Origin: Limisphaera sp049537155
GTDB lineage: Bacteria; Verrucomicrobiota; Verrucomicrobiia; Limisphaerales; Limisphaeraceae
Length of the DNA: 64,000 nucleotides
Assembly (NCBI RefSeq): GCF_049537155.1
Contig: NZ_JBMVQZ010000002.1
Coordinates: forward strand, 248,001-312,000
Direction: 5' to 3'
The notes beneath the pieces are model-generated. The model did no database searches, was not told the origin of the DNA, and worked only from the letters and a program-made list of their open reading frames with translations. Shown here one piece after another: positions 55,638 through 64,000 of this stretch (the stretch's first letter is position 1; every line of letters starts with the position of its first letter). Made by a program: the position numbers and the translations under genes.

Positions 55638-55742
55638 GCGGGGTTTCCCCGCGATGCGGCGCGGATTTGTGACAGTTTTGAATCGAATTTCCCCCGGACA
55701 GCCGATGGCCGGCGGTGGCTTTGTGCGCGGCGGGTCCGGGGG
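55638..55742 (+). promoter_or_regulatory. structured leader of nrdJ
   Basis: A six-base stem with a TTT loop (55638-55643 with 55647-55652) is followed by a nine-base stem (55691-55699 with 55734-55742). The latter encloses a further AGCC/GGCT pairing. No B12-riboswitch core was seen. The structures end about 35 bases before the ATG, with a less GC-rich stretch between. Confidence 0.4.
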
Positions 55743-55777
55743 GCAGCAACCGAATCCCAAGCAACAAACCTGACGCC

Positions 55778-58700
55778 ATGATCGAAGCACCGACGGTTCA
55801 GCAGGTAAAGGCACGGTCCGATCGTCCCGGGGAGGACGGGGCGCGGCACGTTTCAGCGGGCGCGGGGGCGGAACCGCCCATTCGGCAGCCGATGGACTGG
55901 CCCCGGGTGTTCAGTGATCCGAAGGTCAAGCCGTTCGACCAGGTGGAGTGGGAGCGGCGCACCGCCGAGATCACGGACGATTCGGGCAGGGTGATTTTCA
56001 AGCAGGAGGACGTGGAGGTGCCCAGGAGTTGGTCGCAACTGGCGACCAAGGTGGTGGTCTCCAAGTACTTCTACGGTGAGATGGGCACACCGGAACGGGA
56101 GACTTCGGTGCGCCAGCTCATTCACCGCGTGTGTCGGACCATTGCGGACTGGGGGGTGAAGGACGGCTATTTCACGCCCGAGGGCGGGGAGGTTTTCTAC
56201 GACGAGTTGGTGTGGTTGTGCCTCAACCAGTACGGGGCGTTCAACTCGCCGGTCTGGTTCAACGTGGGACTCTACCATCAGTACGGGATCGGCACGAAAT
56301 CCGCCCCGGGCAACTGGTTCTACAACCCCCGGACCGGCCAGGCGGAGCGGGCCCGGACTCAGTACGAGTACCCGCAGTGCAGCGCCTGCTTCATCCAGTC
56401 GGTCGAGGACAACATGGAGTCCATCATGCGGCTGGCGTACTCGGAGGCCATGCTGTTCAAGTTCGGCTCGGGCACGGGCACGGATCTGTCGCCCATCCGG
56501 TCGAGCAAGGAGAAACTCAGCGGGGGCGGCCGGCCGAGCGGGCCGTTGAGTTTCCTGAAGGTTTACGACCAGGTGGCCAACGTGGTTAAAAGCGGCGGCA
56601 AGACCCGGCGTGCCGCCAAGATGAACACGTTGTACGACTGGCACGGTGACATCGAGGAGTTCATCGAGGCCAAGGCCAGGGAGGAGAAAAAGGCCTGGGC
56701 CCTGATCGAGCAGGGTTACGACGGCAGCTACAACGGCGAGGCCTACGGCAGCGTGATGTATCAGAACGAGAACCTGTCGGTGCGTGCCACCGACGCGTTC
56801 ATGGAGGCGGCCCTGCAGGGTCGCGAGTGGTGGACGCGCGCGGTGACCACCGGCAAGCCCCTGGAGAAGAAGGACGCCGCCAAACTGCTGTGGAAGATCG
56901 CCGAGGGCACGTGGATCTGCGGCGATCCGGGCATGCAGTTCGACGGGGCCATCCAGAAGTGGCACACCTGCAAGGGCACCGAGCCGATCTACTCCACCAA
57001 CCCCTGCTCCGAATACGTGTTCATCAACAACACGGCCTGCAACCTGGCTTCGCTGAACCTGATGAAGTTCAAGCGCCCGGACGGATCGTTCGACGTGGAA
57101 CGGTTCCAGGCGGCGGTGCGGGTGTTCATCACGGCGCAGGACATCATCGTGGACAACGCCAGCTACCCCACCAAGGAGATCGCGGAAAACTCGCACATCT
57201 TCCGCACCCTGGGCCTGGGGTACGCGAACCTCGGTTCGCTCATCATGAGCTACGGCTTACCCTACGATTCGGACGAGGGACGGGCGCTGGCGGGCGCGAT
57301 CACGGCCATCATGACCGGCACGGCCTACGAACAGTCGGCACGGCTTGCCGAGGCGTTGGGGCCCTTCCCGGGTCTGCACGACGCACGGTGCGCCCACGTG
57401 CCCAAGCCGCTCAAGCCCGACAACGTGGAGTCCATGTTCGAGGTGATCCAGCTCCACCGGGACGCGGTGGAGCAGATCCAGCCTGCCGCGGAGTTTGCCC
57501 ATCTGAAAGAGGCGGCCCGGGCCTGTTGGGATCGTGCGCTGCAGTTGGGCCGGTGCTTCGGTTACCGGAATGCACAGGTGACCGTGCTGGCGCCCACCGG
57601 GACGATCTCCTTCATGATGGACTGTGACACGACGGGGATCGAACCGGACATCGCGCTGGTGAAGTACAAGCTGCTGGCGGGCGGCGGGCTGCTGAAGATC
57701 GTCAACCGCACGGTGCCGGAGGCGCTGCGCCGGCTGGGCTATTCCCGGGAGGAGATTGACCGGATCGTGGCGCACATTGACCGGTACGACACGATCGAGG
57801 ACGTGGAGGAGAACGGGCAGGTGGTCCGCAGCGGGCTCAGGCCGGAGCATCTGCCGGTGTTCGACTGCGCGTTCAAGCCGGCCCGCGGCAAACGCGCCAT
57901 CCATTACATGGCGCACCTCAAGATGATGGCCGCGGTGCAGCCGTTCATCAGCGGGGCGATCTCCAAGACGGTGAACATGCCCCAGGACAGCACCATCGAG
58001 GAGATCCGGGACGCCTACGTGCAGGCGTGGAAGATGGGGTTGAAATGCGTGGCCATCTACCGGGACGGTTCGAAACGGTCCCAACCCCTCAGCACCCGCA
58101 AGACAGGCGAGGCCGGCGATCGGGAGACGATCGAGTCGCTCCGGAAACGGATCGAGGAGCTGGAAGCCGAGGTGCGGCGGCTGCAGCAGGAGGCGGGTCG
58201 GCCCCGGCGCCGTCGCCTGCCGGATACGCGCCGGTCGGTCACCCACAAGTTCGAGATCGCCGGTCATGAGGGTTACCTGGTGGTGGGTCTGTTCGACGAC
58301 GGTTCGCCGGGCGAACTGTTCATCACCATGGCCAAGGAGGGCTCGACCATCGGCGGCCTGATGGACACCATCGGCACGCTGACCAGTCTGGCCCTGCAGT
58401 ACGGCGTGCCGTTGGAGGCCCTGGTGAAAAAGTTTGCTCACCAGCGGTTCGAACCGAGCGGATTCACCCGCAACCCGGAGATCCGGAACGCGTCCTCGAT
58501 CACCGACTACATCTTCCGGTGGATGGCGTTGCAATTCCTGCCCGGTTACCGCGAGCAGCAGGCCGCCTCCCAGCAGCCGGAGCTGAGCTTCCCCGGCCTG
58601 ATGGAGGAACTGAAGCGGACGGTCAACCGGCCGGTGCCCGAACTGCCGCGCACGGCCGAGGAGGGCGAGGGCGAGACATCCGCCAGCCCTGCAACGGTCG

Positions 58701-58867
58701 CGGCCGGCGCCCCGGCGGCCGGTGCGGGTCCGGTAAAATCGTTGAGCGACACGGTGGCGCATTTCCAGCTGGACGCGCCCACCTGCCCGAACTGCGGCCA
58801 CGTCACGGTCCGCAACGGCGCCTGTTACAAATGCCTGAACTGCGGCGAGAGCCTCGGTTGTTCGTGA
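55778..58867 (+). CDS. nrdJ: adenosylcobalamin-dependent ribonucleotide reductase (class II)
   Basis: A 1029-residue class II reductase that makes deoxyribonucleotides using vitamin B12, without oxygen. Visible features are QCSACFIQS with an active-site Cys, FGSGTGTDLSPIRSSKEKLSGGG, NPCSEYVFINNTACNLASLNL with the N-x-C-x-E catalytic triad (about residue 408), and APTGTISFMMDCDTTGIEPD (about 607). The C-terminus has a Cys cluster CPNCGHVTVRNGACYKCLNCG (from about 1002), a zinc-ribbon type tail often found in this subgroup. ATG 55778 is the start. It has its own promoter and a structured leader. The N-terminal 50 residues are variable. Adenosylcobalamin must be made or imported elsewhere. Confidence 0.95.
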   Translation: MIEAPTVQQVKARSDRPGEDGARHVSAGAGAEPPIRQPMDWPRVFSDPKVKPFDQVEWERRTAEITDDSGRVIFKQEDVEVPRSWSQLATKVVVSKYFYGEMGTPERETSVRQLIHRVCRTIADWGVKDGYFTPEGGEVFYDELVWLCLNQYGAFNSPVWFNVGLYHQYGIGTKSAPGNWFYNPRTGQAERARTQYEYPQCSACFIQSVEDNMESIMRLAYSEAMLFKFGSGTGTDLSPIRSSKEKLSGGGRPSGPLSFLKVYDQVANVVKSGGKTRRAAKMNTLYDWHGDIEEFIEAKAREEKKAWALIEQGYDGSYNGEAYGSVMYQNENLSVRATDAFMEAALQGREWWTRAVTTGKPLEKKDAAKLLWKIAEGTWICGDPGMQFDGAIQKWHTCKGTEPIYSTNPCSEYVFINNTACNLASLNLMKFKRPDGSFDVERFQAAVRVFITAQDIIVDNASYPTKEIAENSHIFRTLGLGYANLGSLIMSYGLPYDSDEGRALAGAITAIMTGTAYEQSARLAEALGPFPGLHDARCAHVPKPLKPDNVESMFEVIQLHRDAVEQIQPAAEFAHLKEAARACWDRALQLGRCFGYRNAQVTVLAPTGTISFMMDCDTTGIEPDIALVKYKLLAGGGLLKIVNRTVPEALRRLGYSREEIDRIVAHIDRYDTIEDVEENGQVVRSGLRPEHLPVFDCAFKPARGKRAIHYMAHLKMMAAVQPFISGAISKTVNMPQDSTIEEIRDAYVQAWKMGLKCVAIYRDGSKRSQPLSTRKTGEAGDRETIESLRKRIEELEAEVRRLQQEAGRPRRRRLPDTRRSVTHKFEIAGHEGYLVVGLFDDGSPGELFITMAKEGSTIGGLMDTIGTLTSLALQYGVPLEALVKKFAHQRFEPSGFTRNPEIRNASSITDYIFRWMALQFLPGYREQQAASQQPELSFPGLMEELKRTVNRPVPELPRTAEEGEGETSASPATVAAGAPAAGAGPVKSLSDTVAHFQLDAPTCPNCGHVTVRNGACYKCLNCGESLGCS

Positions 58868-58883
58868 CCGCCCCTTCGGGCGG
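58868..58883 (+). other. hairpin directly after the nrdJ stop
   Basis: CCGCCC and GGGCGG flank CTTC immediately after the stop codon. No T-run follows, so it is at best a weak terminator or an mRNA end stabiliser. Confidence 0.35.
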
Positions 58884-59072
58884 CTGACGCGGTCCAGGGC
58901 CGTGCCGCCCCCGAAAAGATCACCGGCCCGTGCGTCGCATGCCGATGCGACGTGCGGGCCGGCGCAGTTTTCGGGAAGGGCCGCTTCGGGCCTCACCTCG
59001 AACGGGGTCGGGCCATTGCGCGCGGCGTGCGGTTCATGCCGTCGGGATGGCGCGGCCGGACCCGCGCCCGGG

Positions 59073-62000
59073 TCATGGTGCCAGCGGCGTGATTTCCGCC
59101 ACCGAAGCCCACGGACCTGCGCCGTGTCCGCTCCAGGCCCGCAACCGGAGGGCGCGAATCTCCATCGGCGGGTCGAATCGAACGGTCTTGGGGCCCGCAT
59201 CGGCCGGCCATTCACCTGCCGCCACGGGACCCTCCCACGGGCCGGAAGGGGACATGCGCACGTGAATCTCCCAGCGCCGGATCCAGCCGTTCCGGTTGCC
59301 GTCCTGGCGGGGCCGGACAATCACGCCCGCCACGGCCCGGGGATCGTCCCATTCCAGCGTCAGGTCGTGTGGAAATGGATCGGCGTCCTCGCCCCAGCGG
59401 GTGTGCCACAGGGTTTCGGGATCACCGTCAACGGCCCGCGCGGCTTCGTAACCCGGCTGTTCGCTGGAAGCCGACACCCGGTCGGGTCGCAACGGGTCCG
59501 TCCGTTCGGGATCGATCAGCGCCCGGACCTGTTCGGGTGTGAACTCGGCGCGGGGCCGGCAGCGGTCGGACGCCAGATAGGCGGTCAGACTGGCGCGCAT
59601 CTGGCGGCTGACCGGGTCGTCCGCTTCGCGAGTCAGATCGAACCCACAAATGAGGATGCGGCCCGGGCCGACCCGGCCTTCGACGATCAGTGCCAGGGGC
59701 CGCGCGGTGAACCAGTCGTCTATGACCCGCACGATGGGCTCTGTGTCCGGTGGCAAAAGATCGAGTCGCAGCGCACCGGCCCGATGGATCAGGTACCACC
59801 ACTGCCAGTTGCTGTGGGACTCGGTGGGGAAGTCTGACAGGGCGGGGTGGCGCGGGTCGCAGAGGATGCCCAGGGTCGTGGGGGCCTGACGGCGGGTCCA
59901 GGCCGTGTTCCAGAAGATCGAAGAGAAACCGAGCTTGACCGGCAGGTCGTCATGGTTGCGGACGCGGTGACCCGGCAGTGTCAGCAGCACGCGGCCGCCC
60001 GCGGCCAGTACGGATTCCACGGCCCGGTCGAATGCGTTGGTGACGAGCACGGATGGGGGTGGCGGGTGCACCCTGTCCGGGTAGACCCAGAGGTCCCAGT
60101 CGTTTTCGAACCGGACGCGGCGGGCACCCGAGGGGTGTGGTTCCTCGCGTCCGGACAGGGTCACGACGAGGCGGTATTTTGCAGGGACGACCAGCCCGGC
60201 CAGATCCCACTCCACGGTCCCGAGCTCGAGCCCGTTGCCCAGGGGAAGCCGGGACAGGAGACCTTTCTGGCGCCGGACGGTCCGGCCCCGCCCGTCCACC
60301 AGGCGCGCGGTCCACTCCACATCCCGAAGGGGCGCGGGCCCGAAATGTGCCGCTTCCAACCGGGCCTCGATCCGGTCGGAACTCGTGAACACTCGCCGGG
60401 CCAGGCGTGCCAGCGGGACGGTGGAATTGCAGAATCGCCGGTATTCCTCCGCCGTCACGTATCCCTTGGGTTCCCAGAAGGGGTCGAGCACGCCCACCAG
60501 CGCGGTGCCCTGGCCGGGGAAATCGTGCAGGTCCAGCAGGTGAAACCCGCCCATGCCGGTGGTGCGCAGCGCCGATTCGATGTCCTCTTTGTAACAAAGG
60601 ACCTGAAGCCGCCCACTGGCGTGGAGAAAGTCCCGCGCAAAGCGGAGCAGACCGTGGGCGCGGAGGCGGTCTTCAAATATGTCGAAGTTCCGGGCCTTGA
60701 GATACCCGGTGTACTTAGTCCGCTCGTCGAGGTGGGGGTAGGCGCACCATTGACCGATCTCGTGACTGATGACAGGGACGGAACGGCGCCGGATATAATC
60801 GCCGTAATCGGTGATCGTTTCCGGCGGCCGGGCGTTGATGCGGGATCGGAGGCCGGCACCCCACGCCTGGATCCGGGGGTCCGGCGTCACGTGAAACTGG
60901 TTTTCCGGCAGTTGGGGCCAGCCGGACCCGCTGGTCCAGAGCCGGCGGGGATCGAGCGCTTTGAAGTGGTTCACGTACCGCCGGAGATACGCACCGGCGT
61001 TGCGGCCGCCGGGCTCGTTCCCATGCGCCATGAAGAGGAAGGAGGGATGATTGCCGTAGGCTTCGAGGATTCGCTCGGTTTCCTCCCAGACCCATGCGTC
61101 CACCGGTTTGCCGTCTCCGAGTGTGGTGGATTGGTTGGGCCAGCAGGTCTCGACCTGCAGGTAGAAACCCAGTTGATCGGCGGCGATGAAGGCGGCTTCG
61201 GGAGGACACCAGGAGTGGAACCGGAACAGGTTGAGTCCATGCTGCCTGGCCACCCGGATGATGCGTTCCCACGCGGCCACGTCGGTGGGCGGATGCCCCG
61301 TGCGGGGGAAGATGGCGCACTCGAGCGTCCCGCGCACGAACAGCGGCCGGCCGTTGAGGGTGAATCGCGTCCCTTCCGTCCCCGGCTCGCGCAGCCCGAA
61401 CCGGACGGTGCGTTCGTGCCGGACCTTCTGACCGCCGGCGCGGCCCTCGAGCCTGGCCCGCAGCCGGATCAGAGCAGGATGAAACTCGTCCCACAGCGGT
61501 GCGTCGGGGCCCAGCGGCAGGTTGAATTCGCCCTCCCAATCACCCTCCTCGAAACGGAGTTCTCCGATCTGCTCCGCGGCCCGGCCCGGCCGGGCGTCAT
61601 CCGTCTCGAGACGGAGATGGCCTTCGAACCGGACGGCCGCCGGGTTGGTCAACACGACGCGAATCCGCGCGCTGCGGTCGGCAACGCGGGGGTACACCTG
61701 CAGATCCCGGATCCACACGGGAGGGAGCGCCACCAACCGGATGCAGCCCACGATGCCGTTCCAATTGCCCTGGGTATGATCGCTGATGGCATGGGAGTTC
61801 TCGCCGATGTCAATCACCCGACGGTTGTCCACGCGTATGGTCAGGGTATGTCGGCCGGGTTCGACAAAGCCCAGTTCGTACACGTGCGGCGTGGCCAGCG
61901 AGCGGTTCGTGCCCAGGAACCGGTCGTCGAGCCACACCCGGGTTTCCCAGTGGGGCCGTTCCAGTTCCAGGCGGAGCCAGCGCCCGCGCCAGCGGGCCGG

Positions 62001-62390
62001 CACCTGCAGGTCGCGTTGGTACCATGCGGGCCCGGCGTAGTAGCGCTCCGGTTGCAACCAGAAGGGGATCTTGATCCGGCCGGGCAGCCGGTAGGGCGCG
62101 TACTCCGGGGCGTCGAACCAGGAACGGTCCACGATCCCGCCGGTCCAGGGCGTGTCCACCCCGACGGGGTCTCCGATCCCCTGCGCCGGGAGCGATCCGG
62201 GCAATCGCACGGTTCCGGGCAACGCCCGCGTGTGCCATTGCTCGTGTAACCCGACATCCTGCGGGTCCGGTGCAAAGCGCCAGCGGCCGCCGAGGTCCAG
62301 CGTGTCCGGATCCGCTCCGGCTGGCGTGGTCCAGCCCAGCCAGGCCATCGCGAGCAGGCACCATCGGAGCCTCCAGGTTGTCCGCAGCAT
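59073..62390 (-). CDS. large secreted GH2 glycoside hydrolase with discoidin-like end
   Basis: A 1105-residue exported enzyme of family GH2 (beta-galactosidase/beta-glucuronidase/mannosidase group). A signal segment (WCLLAMAWLGWTTPAGA) precedes a jelly-roll sugar-binding domain (RWRGRWLRLELERPHWETRVWLDD) and an Ig-like domain. The TIM barrel has MAHGNEPGGR with the acid/base Glu (about residue 458) and VISHEIGQWCAYP with the probable nucleophile Glu (about 545). A long beta region follows, then a discoidin/CBM32-like domain at the C-terminus (SASSEQPGYEAARAVDGDPETLWHTRWG, about 970 onward). The exact sugar cannot be read. The start is ATG 62390. It follows the nucleotidyltransferase gene by 110 bases. 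Confidence 0.88.
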   Translation of the reverse strand: MLRTTWRLRWCLLAMAWLGWTTPAGADPDTLDLGGRWRFAPDPQDVGLHEQWHTRALPGTVRLPGSLPAQGIGDPVGVDTPWTGGIVDRSWFDAPEYAPYRLPGRIKIPFWLQPERYYAGPAWYQRDLQVPARWRGRWLRLELERPHWETRVWLDDRFLGTNRSLATPHVYELGFVEPGRHTLTIRVDNRRVIDIGENSHAISDHTQGNWNGIVGCIRLVALPPVWIRDLQVYPRVADRSARIRVVLTNPAAVRFEGHLRLETDDARPGRAAEQIGELRFEEGDWEGEFNLPLGPDAPLWDEFHPALIRLRARLEGRAGGQKVRHERTVRFGLREPGTEGTRFTLNGRPLFVRGTLECAIFPRTGHPPTDVAAWERIIRVARQHGLNLFRFHSWCPPEAAFIAADQLGFYLQVETCWPNQSTTLGDGKPVDAWVWEETERILEAYGNHPSFLFMAHGNEPGGRNAGAYLRRYVNHFKALDPRRLWTSGSGWPQLPENQFHVTPDPRIQAWGAGLRSRINARPPETITDYGDYIRRRSVPVISHEIGQWCAYPHLDERTKYTGYLKARNFDIFEDRLRAHGLLRFARDFLHASGRLQVLCYKEDIESALRTTGMGGFHLLDLHDFPGQGTALVGVLDPFWEPKGYVTAEEYRRFCNSTVPLARLARRVFTSSDRIEARLEAAHFGPAPLRDVEWTARLVDGRGRTVRRQKGLLSRLPLGNGLELGTVEWDLAGLVVPAKYRLVVTLSGREEPHPSGARRVRFENDWDLWVYPDRVHPPPPSVLVTNAFDRAVESVLAAGGRVLLTLPGHRVRNHDDLPVKLGFSSIFWNTAWTRRQAPTTLGILCDPRHPALSDFPTESHSNWQWWYLIHRAGALRLDLLPPDTEPIVRVIDDWFTARPLALIVEGRVGPGRILICGFDLTREADDPVSRQMRASLTAYLASDRCRPRAEFTPEQVRALIDPERTDPLRPDRVSASSEQPGYEAARAVDGDPETLWHTRWGEDADPFPHDLTLEWDDPRAVAGVIVRPRQDGNRNGWIRRWEIHVRMSPSGPWEGPVAAGEWPADAGPKTVRFDPPMEIRALRLRAWSGHGAGPWASVAEITPLAP

Positions 62391-62500
62391 CGGTTCCGTA
62401 GGGTGGTGGCCGGGGCATCCGGGTTGGGGTGCGGGACCGGTTTCGGCCCGGGCCGCGCGGCCGCGCCCGCAGACATGCCCATGTGCCCGGCCCGGTTGGA

Positions 62501-63274
62501 TCAGGCGCCGGCACCCCCGGCCCGGCCCCGGGCCAGCTCTCGAAAGATCCGGTCCGCTTCCTCCAAGGTCTCTTTGGACCCGATGTCGAACCACAGTCCC
62601 GGCACGCGCCAGGTGTAGAAGGGCGTGCGCGTGTACATCCACTGGACGAGACGGCCCGGCTGATCCGGGTTGTTGCCTTCGGCCACGTACTGCCGGATCA
62701 GCGGCAGGGTCTGCCGCGGGTAGTAATAGAGCGCGATGCCGGTGAGGGTGCTGCGGGGTTGGGCGGGTTTTTCCTCGAAAAACCTGATGCGCCCGTCGGC
62801 GTCGGTGGAGATGGCGTTGTACTTTTTGATCTGTTCGAGATCGCCCACGTCGTAGACACCGAGCACGGGGGCATGGCGCTGGCGACAGTACTCGCCGAAC
62901 CCGGCGAGGGGTTCGCTGAACAGGTTGTCCCCGGCAATGATGACCAGATCATCGTCCACGCCCTGGGTTTCCAGGACGAAGTGGATGTCGCCGATGGCGC
63001 CGCGTTTGTTGGAGTCGTCTGTCGTGCCGTCGTTGACGACGGTGCAGGGGAAAGGGGCGTGAGAACCCCGGGTGCGGGCCCATTGCTCGAATTGGTCGGC
63101 AAACCTGGCATTGGTGACGATGTAGACATGGGTGATGTCGCGCACCGGTGCCAGGGCGGCCAACACGTGTTCGAGCATCGGCTGGCCCGCCACGGGCAAC
63201 AAAGGTTTGGGTCGGTTCAATGTCAGCGGATACAACCGGGTCGCGTAACCGGCGGCCAACACGATGGACTTCAT
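62501..63274 (-). CDS. sugar-phosphate nucleotidyltransferase
   Basis: A 257-residue nucleotidyltransferase of the RmlA/GlmU-like fold, which activates a sugar phosphate with an NTP. The nucleotide-binding start is VLAAGYATRLYPLT, then RPKPLLPVAGQPMLEHV. LVIIAGDNLFSEPL holds the metal-binding Asp, and IRFFEEKPAQP with GLWFDIGSKETLEEAD matches glucose-1-phosphate uridylyl/thymidylyltransferases. It lacks the beta-helix tail of GlmU. The substrate is not certain. ATG 63274 is the family start. It lies upstream of the GH2 gene, although no shared pathway is obvious. Confidence 0.88.
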   Translation of the reverse strand: MKSIVLAAGYATRLYPLTLNRPKPLLPVAGQPMLEHVLAALAPVRDITHVYIVTNARFADQFEQWARTRGSHAPFPCTVVNDGTTDDSNKRGAIGDIHFVLETQGVDDDLVIIAGDNLFSEPLAGFGEYCRQRHAPVLGVYDVGDLEQIKKYNAISTDADGRIRFFEEKPAQPRSTLTGIALYYYPRQTLPLIRQYVAEGNNPDQPGRLVQWMYTRTPFYTWRVPGLWFDIGSKETLEEADRIFRELARGRAGGAGA

Positions 63275-63379
63275 ACGCGGCTATGGAACGAAGAGACGTG
63301 CCTGCGATCAACCTCAAAGCTCCCGGGCGGGCCTGCCGTCCGGGCACGGTCCCGGCCCGGGAGCCCGGGCCGTTGCGGC

Positions 63380-63409
63380 TTGTCACGGCTGAGCGGGTCT
63401 CATTAGGCT
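63380..63409 (+). promoter_or_regulatory. candidate promoter of the sensor gene
   Basis: TTGTCA (63380-63385) and TAGGCT (63404-63409) are 18 bases apart, about 22 bases before the ATG at 63432. Confidence 0.4.
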
Positions 63410-63431
63410 CGGCCTGCTTGCTCAACAGCCT

Positions 63432-64000
63432 ATGAAAGCGCCTTTGTGGGTCCGAGGGTTGGCGGTCTCTCTCGCCGTGGCGGTACTGGCCGGCGTTTAC
63501 TGGCTCCAGCGGCAGCAGAGCGCCGAACTGCGACACCGGGCCGAGGAAATGCTCCGCGGCATCGCCGAGCTGAAGGCCCGGGAGGTGGTGATCTGGCGCG
63601 GCGAACGGTTGGAGGATGGGGAGGTCTATCGCCGGTCAGCCTCGGTGGCGCAGGCGTTCCAGCAATGGTTGAACGAGCCCGATGCCCAACGTGAGGCCGT
63701 GCTGCGGCGGCGCGTGGAGCAGCGGTTGCCGGTCCGCCGGTACACCCAGGTGTTGCTCACCGACGCCGGTGGCCAGGTGCGTTGGGTCCTTCGGGAGGAA
63801 CCGCCGCCGTTGACCCCTCAGCTTCGTCAGGCCCTGACCAATGCCCTGGCAACCGGCCAGACCACATTGAGCGACCTGTTTCCCGGCGGACGCGATCCGG
63901 TGCCGAACTTTGCGGTGGTGGCGCCCCTGCTTTCCGGGGAAGATTCTCCTGCGCCCGTGGTGGGAGCGGCCGTTCTGGTGGGCAGGATCTTCGAGGACCT
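63432..64000 (+). CDS. membrane sensor protein, 3' partial
   Basis: ATG 63432 opens a frame that runs out of the window after 189 residues. It begins with a basic tip and one transmembrane helix (LAVSLAVAVLAGVYWLQ), then a long outside domain with alternating helix and strand (AELRHRAEEMLRGIAELKAREV, then VLLTDAGGQVRWVLREEP, then LSDLFPGGRDPVPNFAVVAPLL). The pattern resembles the periplasmic input domain (Cache/CHASE-like) of sensor histidine kinases, diguanylate cyclases or adaptor sensors. The signalling part lies beyond the edge, so which one it is cannot be decided. Confidence 0.65.
   Translation, partial: MKAPLWVRGLAVSLAVAVLAGVYWLQRQQSAELRHRAEEMLRGIAELKAREVVIWRGERLEDGEVYRRSASVAQAFQQWLNEPDAQREAVLRRRVEQRLPVRRYTQVLLTDAGGQVRWVLREEPPPLTPQLRQALTNALATGQTTLSDLFPGGRDPVPNFAVVAPLLSGEDSPAPVVGAAVLVGRIFED

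Noticed and set aside
55602..55777. Cobalamin riboswitch before the B12-dependent reductase
   Set aside because: The conserved B12-box core was not found. Such riboswitches usually control B12-independent reductases instead.
59847..62249. An 800-codon open frame opposite the GH2 gene
   Set aside because: The GH2 frame has signal peptide, catalytic motifs and domains in order. The opposite frame has none and is Gly/Pro/Arg-rich.

Overview
This 64 kb window is GC-rich Gram-negative chromosomal DNA, most likely from a Verrucomicrobiota bacterium, perhaps of the Pedosphaera/Limisphaera group. That placement is inferred from gene content. The clues are a PEP-CTERM protein, a pseudopilin ending in an H-X9-DG motif, lipid A synthesis (lpxA), an EF-P with an unusual loop, and a set of large secreted glycoside hydrolases. 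I found no insertion sequence, phage gene, CRISPR array, rRNA or tRNA. The annotated genes share one base composition and look like native chromosome.

Layout. 1-3003: the end of a PEP-CTERM protein, a strong terminator and a GH51 arabinofuranosidase. 3244-9527: mutL, then a leftward group (polyprenyl synthase, CDP-alcohol phosphatidyltransferase, RluD-type pseudouridine synthase, lspA, efp). 10108-13215: a secreted pectinesterase and a pseudopilin. 13401-18583: gltX, a type II secretion/type IV pilus F protein, a Sel1-repeat protein and argC. 18580-25615: a methyltransferase, a tightly overlapping leftward operon for a CDP-linked deoxysugar (rfbF, rfbG, C-methyltransferase, 3,5-epimerase, reductase), and a divergent flippase-like membrane protein. 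25812-31433: nifJ, a dihydroorotate-dehydrogenase-like protein and nagB. 31438-39022: an octaheme cytochrome fused to HEAT/TPR-like repeats, an HD-domain protein, and a four-gene operon ending in an NtrC-type regulator. 39526-46315: VanZ-like, ComEC, GH95 fucosidase and an anion transporter. 46435-55431: pyruvate carboxylase, lpxA, rpmI-rplT, dUTPase, dps, cysS and tmk. 55778-64000: B12-dependent ribonucleotide reductase, a large GH2 enzyme, a sugar nucleotidyltransferase, and the start of a membrane sensor protein cut by the window edge.

Working together. GH51, pectinesterase, GH95 and GH2 suggest breakdown of plant or algal polysaccharides rich in arabinose, pectin and fucose. NifJ, pyruvate carboxylase, the class II (oxygen-independent) ribonucleotide reductase and the multiheme cytochrome suggest a metabolism that copes with low oxygen. 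The rfb cluster plus flippase suggests a surface glycan carrying a methyl-branched 6-deoxyhexose.

The least explained items are the octaheme-repeat fusion, the kinase-less sigma-54 regulator operon with two unrecognised genes, the structured leader of the ribonucleotide reductase gene, a recurring promoter form with a 16-base spacer and a TAAGGT -10 box, and a ComEC whose C-terminal domain seems to have lost its metal site. All functions here are read from protein motifs without database searches.
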